Source of the DNA: Dastarcus helophoroides
Lineage: Eukaryota; Arthropoda; Insecta; Coleoptera; Bothrideridae
Reading direction: 5' to 3'
Assembly (NCBI GenBank): GCA_028583605.1
Contig: CM053331.1
Span: 17,840,857-17,904,856 of the forward strand
Length of the DNA: 64,000 nt
Below the pieces are notes generated by a model that was given only the letters and a program-made list of their open reading frames with translations, did no database searches and was not told where the DNA came from. Both the position numbers and the translations under genes were made by a program. This document shows, piece by piece, positions 46,785 through 56,901 of the stretch (position 1 is its first letter; every line of letters begins with the position of its first letter).

Positions 46785-48195
46785 CCTACTTTTTAATGAA
46801 ATGAAAGATTCCAGTCTCCAATTAGTCATAGCTGGCTTGGTTTTGAAGCTACAGGGTGATTTTAAAAATCTTCACTTTTTAGCCTTGCTTTGTATCTCCG
46901 TTACGTCTACTTACATCAAAAAGGTAAATACTGATCTTGCTACACATGTTTATGTTAAGTTCAGTGGTGTAGTGAATGTTTTTCTAAAAAGTCAAATTTT
47001 TGAGATATTAACCAAAGTTATATTTTTTTTAATGGAATACCCTATAATTATTTTTTATGTTGATAAAGCCTAATTTGGGCTTTTAAAAGGTATATCGTTG
47101 TTAAGGTTTATTTTCAAAAGCGAGCTCAAAATTCGATATTTTTATAATTTATAGCAGTAGGCTATAACTAATTTACTGGAAACAAAGGCAAAATTAATAA
47201 TTATTCAAAGAGTTAAACTTTCTCCAGAAGTAAATTTCAATATTTTCGATTCTGTATTAAAACCTAATCAATATTGCATATTTCACTTTATCGTAAAAAC
47301 ACAAAAGCTGTGTCTAATAAAAACAAGCTGAAATTTTTTAAAGATTATTTTCAAATTTAAAAACCATTTTTGGATTGCAATATTGGTATATTTTTGTTAT
47401 TTTTTTAACTAAATTTACCAGAATTATTGTTCTATGCCGAATGGTTCAGTACGCCAAACCAACTCCTTTACAAGTTCAGCAACATGAAGAGAAAAGGAAG
47501 TAAAGGTGTTTTGGTATACAGAATCATCAACTTGCACATCTCGTTGAAAAATAAACAAAGGTGTTGGTACAACAAAATTTAAGGCTTAAAGATTTAAAAA
47601 AAAATATAAATACCAATAATTTTTAATACATAACTGAAAATATAAAAAAAAATATTTAAAGTAACTTTTGAAGGGTTGAATTTTTGAAATAATTCTGAAT
47701 TTTGCATTTGTTTCTAATAAATTGGTTATAACCTACTGCTATAAGTAAAATATAAATTATAAAAATATTGAATTTTCAACATGTTTTTTAAAATAAACCT
47801 CAACAACTATATATTTTTAAAAGGCTCAAATTATACCTAATCAATATGAAAAATAATATACAGGGTGTTTTATTAAAAAAAAATATAATTTTATAATATA
47901 TAATATCTCAAAAATTTGACTTTCTAGAAAAAAACTTAGTAAACTACTGAACTTAATTTAAAAAACTCTAGCTAGATCAGTTTCTACCTTTTTAATATAA
48001 GAAGGCATAATGTAAATACGATGTCCAAAAGTACAGATTTTCCAAATCAGCCTGTAGTTTAAAAACTAAGGCAGTCATGGCAAATTTGTGACTGGAATCT
48101 TTCATTTTATCAATAACTAGGACAAGAAAGTGAAAATCCCAACACTCTACCTTTATTAATAGGTCCAATACCCTCGAAAAGAACCAAAAATGGAA
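46785..48195. mobile_element. Foldback element H in the array
   Basis: Left arm: GAAATGAAAGATTCCAGTC near 46798, TTTTGAAGCTACAGGGTGATTT near 46840, ATTTTTGAGATATTAACC near 46996, TATAGCAGTAGGCTATAAC near 47150. Right arm, inverted: GACTGGAATCTTTCATTTTAT near 48090, AAATCAGCCTGTAGTTTAAAAAC near 48046, AATATCTCAAAAATTTGACTT near 47905, GGTTATAACCTACTGCTATA near 47722. Arms about 400-480 bp. An internal AGGGTGTTTTATT marks a further nested end near 47870. Minisatellite units lie on both sides, so it is an insertion. Confidence 0.7.
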
Positions 48196-48600
48196 CATCG
48201 TGTACATTAAATTTTTTGTGACAAATTTTTTTAAAGCACTTGTAATATATTATTGGGATTTTCGCCCCCTCCGATGGGATAGGCTAACAAATGTTGGGTG
48301 TCAGTTAAGTTCCTGTCTAGTAATAAATCAAATCTATAAAGAAATTTTTTTTGACAAGTCTTTTTTACGGCACTTGTAAATATTATTCGGATTTTCTCCC
48401 CCTCTGACGGGTTAGGCCGATGAAAGTTGGGTGTCAATTGGCTTCTTATTTAATAACGGATCGATCTCTATAGTTAATTTTTTGTGACAAATTTTTTTAC
48501 GGTTTTTATAATACGTTATTACGAAACCCATTTTGCTCCCCCACCGATGGGGTGAAGGGACACTTGTTGCGTCACTTAGCTTTGTTTACCATAATGAATG
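48196..48600 (+). repeat. Diverged minisatellite units
   Basis: Three units with TTTTTGTGACAAATTTTTTT, GGCACTTGTAA, TTTTC.CCCCCTC.GA.GGG and GTTGGGTGTCA. Same subtype as 46600-46784. Confidence 0.65.
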
Positions 48601-48689
48601 GATTTATATATAAATAATTTCATGGCTAATTATTGGTGTAGCGCTAATAACCAAATTCTTATTCTGTGCCTCAGACCAGTGCTTTATCG

Positions 48690-49690
48690 AATACATGCAC
48701 TATTAATATTGGTTGCTGGAAATTTCACACCGGTAAAGTAGGTAACAAACATAACATAATAATTATGAGAAAAACTTCACTTATCTTATTTACCGTTTTA
48801 GCAAACAATAACAAATAAAATAAAACATATAAATGTGATCCTCACAAAAATATAATATCCTTTTAGACGAAGTATGCTAGCTCTGGGCGCCAGGTGGCAA
48901 AGGGGCGCTAAAATGATGATTAATATGGAGCGGATATCCCACATTAAAGAATAAATGTAATCGATGAAGAGTAGAGGAAGTAATATTGGTAGGTTGAATT
49001 TGGGACTTTTTTTTGGTTCTTAAAATTTGTTAGGGTTGAAAGTGCGTTTTTTTTTTTGTTGAAAATATTTAGAGAGTAGTTGAGGACTTTTTGTTCAAGT
49101 GAAAAAAATGTTAAGATGAAAAGTACGTCATTTTTTTCTTTCTTTAAAAATTTTAGTGTTAAAATATATTTAGATGCAGTGTAATGGATATGGACGTTTT
49201 TGTGTTTGCCAAAAGGTATTAGCATGAAATAGAACAATTTATATATTACGAAAGATACGTTTTATCAGAGGCGCCAAATAAAACTAATCTCGCTCTACAC
49301 TGAAAAAAATCTAGGGCCGCCGCATTTACACAATAAAAAATTAATCCATATTTCCATAAAAAATAAGGAAAGTACCACAAAACAGATAAAAGCGCGATAG
49401 AATGGCCAAAAATAAACATTAGGAAACTGGCAGAAATTCGTTTAGCTGAAAAATGATGTCACACTTAAACCATCATGGTCGGTACCGTTTTTTAATATTC
49501 GTTCACAAAGCAAAATTTGCAATTTTAATATTGTGATAATGAACTTATCAGGAGTTCTTATAAATAAAAAGCGTTAATTTCTTATTTCTTTCTCAATAAT
49601 TTACTATATTTACATCATTGAATAAGGTATTTTTTATAGTGTCAACTACCCTATACAGTTAAAGCATCGAAAAACAAAAACAATCAACAG
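48690..49690 (+). repeat. Inverted duplication, copy 1
   Basis: 48860-49270 (GGGCGCCAGGTGGCAAAGGGGCG, TTTTTGGTTCTTAAAATTTG) matches 63390-63665 on the minus strand, and 49395-49660 (GCGATAGAATGGCC, AATAAACATTAGGAAACTGGCAG, AAGGTATTTTTTATAGTG) matches 61875-62135 on the minus strand. In this copy the two parts are about 120 bp apart; in copy 2 they are more than 1.2 kb apart. No protein recognised; the minus-strand frame at 48944-49237 is AT-rich and unsupported. Confidence 0.75.
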
Positions 49691-51994
49691 TATTTTAGCC
49701 CAAAACAAAAGAGGTTTCCAATTCGCACTAACCTATCTACATAATAAAAATATGGAATCTTGTCCAACTCAATGGCAAACTTAGCTTATTTTAAAGTATA
49801 TTTTAATAAACCAACATTACGTTGAAGAATTCAATGTAAGAAGGCTACATGCACCTAAAGGAAAATTCAGTTATGTAATGAGGTAATTTGAAACTTTAGC
49901 TATTTTTTACATGCTAGAGCAATTAGCACCTTCTGTTGAGCAGCACTTATTGAACTTTTGTTGAGTAAGATGAAACCATGACAAAATCTTTACCTCTTAT
50001 CCGACCTAAGTTTTCTTGAAAGATAAACTGGTCTAGAAGCAATCATTTTAAATATATTTGTAAAATTATTTCAAATGCTCGAACTGACAAAACATTAACA
50101 TTTTATCTTCTATAGAAAAGGCCCAGCAATTTCCAAACATCATAGGTAAGCTGACAATGCTTTAGTGAATATTAGATCAATTAAGAATCTCGGTGTCTCG
50201 TTAGGCAAATCATATTTACTTCAGTTAACTTTACTTGCTTTATTCCAAAAGTATTTTAAAAATACATTCAGATCACTAAACAATTCGAATAAAATCAGTA
50301 GGCTAATATCTAAAAAGGAATTAATTTTACAGCAAAAACAAAATAAACCCCTTGAACCAATTTGACAAGGAACGCGTGTTTCGTTACCTTACCTAATTAT
50401 GCCGAAGTCCTTGGCGGCGTCCTAACGACTTCCAAGTTTTGTCGCCGTTCTCGTCATCATTTACACCAAGATGAAATTGTCTCATCTTGTTAACATACAC
50501 ACGTCACCTGGAGTTTGTCGGCGCGCTGCGTCTCATTTCGCGACGCTTCCTATCATCCATCTCCGTCATCTATTAACGTAACGAGAAATTCGCATGGCAA
50601 GTAGCGTTTGTTCCTTTCTCTTAGTGGCAATTAACTTGACTATAACTGCCCCTAATTTCACTTCATCTAAACTGCTGCAGGGATCTTGTATCTCCTATAA
50701 CTTGAGCTTCTCGAGAAAGACAAAGAGGGATACTCAGGGTATACTACAGCCTTAATCAATTGGTACATAAAGTTAATTGCTTACATCTAGAGTAAATTGT
50801 TTCTGAAATCCTCAAATTTTCCTTGCGCTTTGATTTTATATTCATTAGCGCCTTAAAATTTCCGGAGATTTTAGTAGGGTACGGGTTAACTACACATTTA
50901 TTTAGCTAATAACTGCACCAGTAATGAGGCACGTTAACATAACGAGAGACCGAAATTAACCTTATTTATTGCTCCATAGCTAAATTTCAAAACCGTTGTG
51001 AAACAGAACGCTTATTGCGTGGAACTTCATTTATTTTTTAGCAGCAGACCGGCGCGAATTATTCTGCTTAGATATTAAATATACAGAAATTCTATGATAA
51101 GGATAACCAGTATGGACATCTGGGCGAAGGTAAAAGCCTCAGATTAAGTTTAATGGGAAAAAAGTTGAGCAATTAAAAGACCAAGAAACTGTTGTTTTAT
51201 AAAAAAAAGAAAATTGTTATCTTTTTTTTTGAGTCAAAGGATTCTTCCCTTATAAAATCATTTTCCTAACACGTAATTGAAATTCAATATTCATTGTGAT
51301 ACCTGGAAGCCCTGCATAACCGTAAGGAAGCCGAACAGAACAAAAATGTACACGAACTACTGACATCATTTTGGCTGGCGCTATCCTATCATTTTTGACT
51401 ACTAATTTCAGGACATCTTGTTTTGTTAACAAGGTCAACTCTTAATTAGAGACCAATGTTAATCATAGAAGAATGGTTTAGATACTAAATCAAAATTCTA
51501 TGAATTCATATCCTGCGCTTTCTATCGAGTTCATATTGTTTAATGATTTAGGATTAAAACGTTTATATGATACAAAATTAGTACCTACACTTAATTTTTA
51601 TCAGTTTTAGTTTCTTTTTGATATAGAAAATGTATTAAACTACGAACTTTTCATCATGGAAAGGAAAAGCATTGACAGTAATATTTGGTAACAAGTGACC
51701 AAAATGGTGCTTTTCTTCTCAACAAGTGTGCATTTATAGCCCAAACCGAAGGCGACCATTACCTTGGTTTCATGCAAATTAACTTTCAAATTATTTTTTT
51801 TTAAATTTTTAGGTTTATTACTAGGATTATTTGTAATTATTACTAATTAAATAAATAGTTGGTATTATTAACTTAAAAAAAAATTTAATATTCGTAAATA
51901 ATAATAGAAAATTAGCAGGTATTAAATGGGTGCCCGAAAAATTGACAATTAAAAATATGTATTTTATAGGATCGTTTAAATAAAAACTTTCGGA
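49691..51994. other. Stretch with a GC-rich, possibly unique island
   Basis: 50380-50600 is GC-rich for the window (CCTTGGCGGCGTCCTAACG, GGCGCGCTGCGTCTCATTTCG, CATCTCCGTCATC) and shares nothing with the repeats here, so it is a candidate host exon or control element. The remainder is AT-rich without supported genes; a 66-codon frame at 50165-50365 matches nothing I know. Confidence 0.4.
50508..50569 (-). other. Possible short first coding exon
   Basis: On the minus strand an ATG at 50569 opens MTEMDDRKRREMRRSAPTNS, ending CCAG with GTGACGTGTG as a potential donor. The GC-rich context and highly charged peptide are unlike the AT-rich background, but no acceptor exon, promoter or homologue can be shown. 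Confidence 0.22.
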
Positions 51995-52950
51995 AGTCTA
52001 AAGAGTAATTAAAATGAAATTTGTTTTAGTAACGTACATCTATAGGGATCACATTTTAAAATTATTTTCATTTTATTGCACTGATCATATACAGAGTGTT
52101 GACATAAACCTTTTTTTTAACTAGAACACCCTGCATATTTTATCATATCTAAATAGCCACCTAAATATACAGCAAAATAATATCGAGTTTATGGGGGTCT
52201 TGAAGGGTTATTTTCCCAGTTGAAGCTCCTGAATCCGAAAACAGTACTCCGATGCAGCCATTTGTAAACACTCTGTATGATGTAGTATTAACCAATTTGC
52301 GACATAAATAATCATTTATAGTCTTAAATCTTTATAAACCATAAGAATATTGTCGTATATTCTTTAGTTATGCAGAGTGATCCAGGTTTGCAAATCTAAT
52401 AATTACTAAAAAATTTTAAATGAAATGTTCATTTTCATGAAAACTGTCAAATGTAACCCCACAAAATGTGGTATTGTTGGAAAGCTAATTTTATCTTCTT
52501 TTCATATTGGGCAGCAAAAATAGGGTATTATTTTTTAGTAATTTTTGGATTTGCAAACCTCACTCTGTATAATTAAAAAACTTAAGAAAACATGTTTATG
52601 ATTTATGAAAACTAAAAGAATATCAATGGTTATTTTTGTTGCAAATTGGTCAATACTACATCATACCTAGTGTTTACAAATGAATGCATCAGAGTCCTAT
52701 TTCCGGAATTCTGATGCTCAATTAGGAAAAAGATTCACCAAAATCCCATAAGCCATAAACTCTTTTGCTGCATTTTCATAGGGCTATCCAAATATGTAAA
52801 AATATACAGGTTGTTCAGTTTTAAAAAAAGTAAGTTTATATCAACACTCCGTATATGATTGGTACAATAAAATGAAAATAATTTTGAAATATGGTCCCTG
52901 TAGATGTACGCCACCGAGCAAAATTTCATTTTAATGTCCTTTCAGATTCA
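51995..52950. mobile_element. Foldback element D, interrupted by E
   Basis: Long arms. ATTAAAATGAAATTTG...CGTACATCTATAGGGA (52008-52050) pairs with 52893-52937. TTTCATTTTATTGCACTGATCATATACAGAGTG pairs with CACTCCGTATATGATTGGTACAATAAAATGAAA. ACTCTGTATGATGTAGTATTAACCAATTTGC (52271) pairs with GCAAATTGGTCAATACTACATCATACC (52640). Arms about 360 bp. A separate short element (52372-52567) sits in the loop. Noncoding. Confidence 0.75.
52372..52567. mobile_element. Short MITE E in the loop of D
   Basis: Ends CAGAGTGATCCAGGTTTGCAAATC and, inverted, CAGAGTGAGGTTTGCAAATCC, each next to TA. About 196 bp, noncoding. Its CAGAGT start resembles element G, but the inner sequence differs. Confidence 0.65.
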
Positions 52951-53446
52951 GGAGCTATTCTCCGTCCACGCACTAATGGCGGACTTTGTATGTTCCATCC
53001 ACAAATAAACGATTTATTTGCGATTAAACCCTTACTTTCTTTTATACATCCAATTTCTACAAAATTTGGATTTTACTGGAAGATTTTAAAAAATAAATTG
53101 GCTAACCCTTCCAAACTAATTTGTCCACGTGTTGTTCACTTCTGATTAGTTATTTCAATTGAGAGAGGTTAATTATTAGAAATTTATTTTTCATGATAAA
53201 TAAGGTTCTACACGACGATATTATACATGCTACAATTTTCTGAAACTATGCAATGAATGCATTTTAAACGACGGTTCTCATGCCGAAAAGGTGTTTTAAT
53301 ACGGTCAAATATAACATAGCTTAAGTTTTTATATTTTTATTATTTATTACTAATGATAATGAAATACTTTATAACTGTTCTTATTTATTACAGATAAATT
53401 CTATGTTCGCAAATAAATCGCCCCTTTTTCAATATAGTTATAAAAC

Positions 53447-53448
<2 letters not shown>

Positions 53449-53509
<61 letters not shown>
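53449..53509. repeat. (TA)n microsatellite
   Basis: A pure TA run ending exactly at the 5' LTR; the other side of the element (after 55773) is TATATATTT, so the LTR element entered this run. Confidence 0.95.
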
Positions 53510-53513
<4 letters not shown>

Positions 53514-53742
53514 AGCGGAATCCTCTTAAACACCCTGTATAGTTGTCAAGTGGTGGCAACTTGGCTACGTCAGGACGGGCGAGCTCAGGAAACGCAACAG
53601 GAATGTATCCCGCAGCAGTACCGAAAATACCCCGAAACCGAAGAGCCGCCGCGATAAATCGGTTGTACCTTATAAAAGAATAATAGAGTCCTATTCTGTA
53701 ATATCGACTTTTATTGGGGAAAAATACCCCCTAAAATTTGCA
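53510..53742 (+). repeat. 5' LTR
   Basis: TG...CA boundaries. Contains TATAAAAG at about 53671 as a TATA-like box and AATAATAGAG as a poly(A)-like signal. GC-rich middle (GCAGCAGTACCG, GAGCCGCCGCGATAAATCGG). Relative to the 3' LTR it lacks about 12 bp near its end. Confidence 0.82.
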
Positions 53743-53809
53743 TCAGAAGTGGGATATATCCTTGTGCAAGATAAAGGAGGAAGGACCTAAAATTTAAAAG
53801 TGATTTTTA

Positions 53810-54190
53810 GTGCGTTTAGTTCGAGTAAAACAAAGGACAATAATCGAAAATCAACCCCCTAATGTACATGAATCGGAAATAGTAACCAGTGACTATGACA
53901 ATAAACTCTGCCACCAACAAAGTATGAATGATGTGGCAATTTCAGATACCAAAATCTTTAAATACAAAAGATCGAAATTTCATCAGCAATGGCCACCGCC
54001 CAATCGTCTCAAGCTTCAAGAAAGTCCATTGAAACCAATGCGCACTGTAATAACGCAACTGTATCTGATGTCACCAACGCAGCTTTCTGCGCATTTTAGA
54101 CTCGATTCTGACGACACACCCTTTACGACGCTTGAAGGGAAAGATGACGTTATCAGAATACAGCTGGAACCTGGGATCTCCGATACCTGA
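53810..54190 (+). CDS. Internal ORF of the LTR element, unassigned
   Basis: A 126-codon frame, the longest non-repeat frame here, starting 68 nt after the 5' LTR, where gag would begin. It is rich in Gln, Pro, Ser and Thr (FHQQWPPPNRLKLQESPLKP) and ends LEGKDDVIRIQLEPGISD. No zinc knuckle, protease DTG or RT motif. It could be a gag remnant or an unrelated reading frame. Confidence 0.35.
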   Translation: MRLVRVKQRTIIENQPPNVHESEIVTSDYDNKLCHQQSMNDVAISDTKIFKYKRSKFHQQWPPPNRLKLQESPLKPMRTVITQLYLMSPTQLSAHFRLDSDDTPFTTLEGKDDVIRIQLEPGISDT

Positions 54191-55177
54191 TCGTGTTTAA
54201 CTAACGGGAGGCGCTCTTCGGTAGCGAGCGACGAGATTTTATAAACACTGGAAGCCTGTCGTGCGCGATTGAGGTTCATTTCGTTGGGACTTTGTAGTCG
54301 CTTTTCCCAAACAAGCCACGTCTGCTACCTGCTACACGCCGACGCGTTTTTATGGTTTATCAACTCAAAAGACGCTTTAGTGGAATATGGACATGCCAAG
54401 CTGATATAAAATCCAGTCGAAATTAGGACTTCATCAGACTCTTCTGGAACAAAGCAGCCTAAATGAAAATCACATAGAAGATGCAAGTTATCCATTCATT
54501 GTAATAGATTCACTTACCAAACAAACACCTGGATGTATGAACTCTACTAGCAATTCCGGTAAAAATAGTTGCAAATCTAATGGAAATGTCAGGAATGGAT
54601 AAGCAATAAAAAAAAGGGTTTAATTACGTCATATTGCGATTAAAATGCATCATGAAGATGACCAAATCAAACAAGTTAAATGCGAATATTGTTTAATGTA
54701 TTAAGATAATTTAAATTCGAGTACTACCCCATCAGATGACAACTTTAATTACCCTGACAAGGTCGTTGACAAGCCCGAGTTGAAATCACAAAGAGCTCTC
54801 ATTAACCAGATTAAAATTTCGGCGCTATAAGTTATCACATCGTTTTGTTTAAAATAGGAGACCTTCTTGCTAGCTGATCAAGGAAACTTGAAAGTCAAAT
54901 ATCAAGAGCCGTATACCTGGAACCAGGATCTTCTAGTCTACACCATATAGTCTTCCTAATCTACTACCCTATGAAAGATCCATACTTTCAAAAGAATAGC
55001 AGATGCTCAACAATCAATTAAGACTCTGGCCCATTACAGAATAATCAATAAATATGGGTAGAAATTATATTTCTATTGCAATATTTGTCTGATTAAATAC
55101 TTGATTTGAAAAAGCAAAAAAAAATATTATTGAATTTGTTTTTATATTTTTACAATGTTACATAAGAATAACACATG

Positions 55178-55372
55178 AAAGACGGCTAGTGGCGATCCCA
55201 CTATGCTAAAGGAGTGGCGATCCCACTCGATAAAATACTAACACCAGAAAGACGGCCAGTGGCGATCCCACTGTGCTAAAGGAATGGCGATCCCATTCGA
55301 TGAATTACAAATACCCGAAAGACGGCTGGTGGCGATCCCACCATTCTAAAGGAGTGACGTTTCCACTCGAAA
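55178..55372 (+). repeat. Three 70-bp tandem repeats in the LTR element
   Basis: AAAGACGGC..GTGGCGATCCCAC recurs at 55178, 55248 and 55318. Each unit has two palindromic boxes (GTGGCGATCCCAC and GAGTGGCGATCCCACTC); the third unit's second box has decayed (GACGTTTCCACTC). The position in the 3' untranslated part suggests a structural or regulatory RNA role for the element, but this is inference. Confidence 0.85.
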
Positions 55373-55528
55373 CAAAAACAAAAAACAACATACACTCCTA
55401 CAAAAAAAAAATCACACTGCAATCGTGATAATAATGTGATTATCGAAACAAAAATACTGCCTTTGAATTTTGTACTTCTAGAAAAAAGAATAACCTATGG
55501 TGCGACGACGCCCTGTACAGGATGACCG

Positions 55529-55773
55529 TGTTAGCGGAATCCCCTTAAACACCGTGTATAGTTGTCAAGTGGTAGCAACTTGGCTACGTCAGGACGGGCG
55601 AGCTCAGGAAACACAACAGGAATGTATCCCGCAGCAGTACCGAAAATACCCCGGAACCGAAGAGCCGCCGCGATAAATCGGTTGTACCTATAAAAGAATA
55701 ATAGAATCCTATTCTCTAATATCGACTTTTATTGGGGAAAAATACCCTCTATATTTAACCCCTAAAGTTTACA
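55529..55773 (+). repeat. 3' LTR
   Basis: Same sequence as the 5' LTR with a handful of substitutions (for example ATCCCCTTAAACACCG for ATCCTCTTAAACACCC). It ends AAAGTTTACA, then TATATAT. Confidence 0.82.
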
Positions 55774-56005
55774 TATATATTTGGATTCAGAAAAACTAGC
55801 ATAATCCAAATATGTATAAATAGATAAGAAGATAAAAAAAAACAGACTGATATAGATTCACCCTGTATACATACACCGAAATAACTTTGTTATTGAAAAT
55901 GTAAGAAATTTAGATAAAACTATATAGGACTCCATTTTAAAATATTCAAAAAAATGAAGACTATAGAAAATAAAGAGGGGGGTCCATTTAATAAGACTAA
56001 CACTG
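55774..56005. other. Short stretch, nothing recognised
   Basis: AT-rich sequence between the LTR element and foldback B2. Confidence 0.4.
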
Positions 56006-56847
56006 TACCTATGAAATGTCAAATTTTGACATAAAAATAGCATTCGCTAAAACTAATAACAACTTATTATTTTTAAATGCAACACCCTGTATATTATTAC
56101 ATTTTTAGAATCTGCACACTTTTCAAAATACAATACGCCTGAAATAAGTGATTTTTATAGAATTAAAAAATTTTTTGGGCCTGTTTTATTTTTCAACCTA
56201 GAAGGTAATGTCTCATTCAAGTTAATTCTAATGGATCACATTAACGATATGAAAACCAAATTATGGTGAGTGAAAAAAGAAGTATTTGAGTATTTCTCTC
56301 TTTAATCCAGATTACCAAAAATGGTTTTTATATCATAACTTCATTTTCTTAAAGGGTACCATAATGGTACTTTGGCACTACGAAAAAGTATAATTTATAG
56401 TGAATATAACCAAATTTTCATTTTTGCTGTGAAGTCAATAGAACTGAAGTGACCGCCAAAAAATTCAAAATAATCGGTTTCAATTTATTTGAGGATTTAT
56501 TCAATAATAACATAAAATAGTCGTGAAAAACAAATTTAAAAAATTTCCTAAGTTTCCTAAGTTTTCCTAATTTAATTGTTTTAGCGTTAATGTGGTCGGT
56601 TAGAATTAGTTAGAACGAATGGTGATCTTCTAAGTTGAAAAATAAGATGGGACCAAAAAAATTTTAGATCTTTAAAAACCACTTATTTTAAGTGTATTAT
56701 GTGTTTTATATAAAGAAAATTGTGCAGATTCCAAAAATTTAATAACATACAGGGTATTCTATTTAAAAATTAAAGTTTGTTTCAATTTTAATGAAAGTAA
56801 CAGCAGTAGAAATGCCGTTTTTATGTCAAAATTTGACATTTCATAAG

Positions 56848-56850
<3 letters not shown>
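56006..56850. mobile_element. Foldback element B, copy 2
   Basis: Ends TACCTATGAAATGTCAAATT and, inverted, TATACTTATGAAATGTCAAA. Inner pairs: AACACCCTGTATATTATTACATTTTTAGAATCTGCACA (56079) with TGTGCAGATTCCAAAAATTTAATAACATACAGGGT (56720). Sister of 34931-35692. Its right end touches a (TA)n run, which leads into element A3. Confidence 0.75.

Positions 56851-56900
<50 letters not shown>
56851..56900. repeat. (TA)n microsatellite, left of A3
   Basis: A TA run directly next to the left end of foldback A3; a matching run lies on the other side at 59346-59401. Confidence 0.95.

Positions 56901-56901
<1 letters not shown>

Larger units (their letters stand above)
53510..55773 (+). mobile_element. 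Short LTR retrotransposon with two LTRs
   Basis: 2,264 bp with direct terminal repeats of 233 and 245 bp that start TGTTAGCGGAATCC and end in CA. The interior of about 1.8 kb lacks reverse transcriptase, integrase or protease motifs, so it is non-autonomous or deleted. The sequence after the 5' LTR is TCAGAAGTGGGAT, which may include a primer-binding site with TGG; I do not assign the tRNA. Few LTR-LTR differences imply a relatively young insertion. The superfamily cannot be fixed without pol. Confidence 0.82.

Noticed and set aside
46780..47073. 97-codon ORF with a related minus-strand ORF at 47992-48207
   Set aside because: The two are the arms of foldback H, so similarity comes from the inverted repeat.
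53403..53657. 84-codon ORF containing a long alternating Tyr-Ile run
   Set aside because: It runs through the (TA)n microsatellite into the LTR; not a gene.
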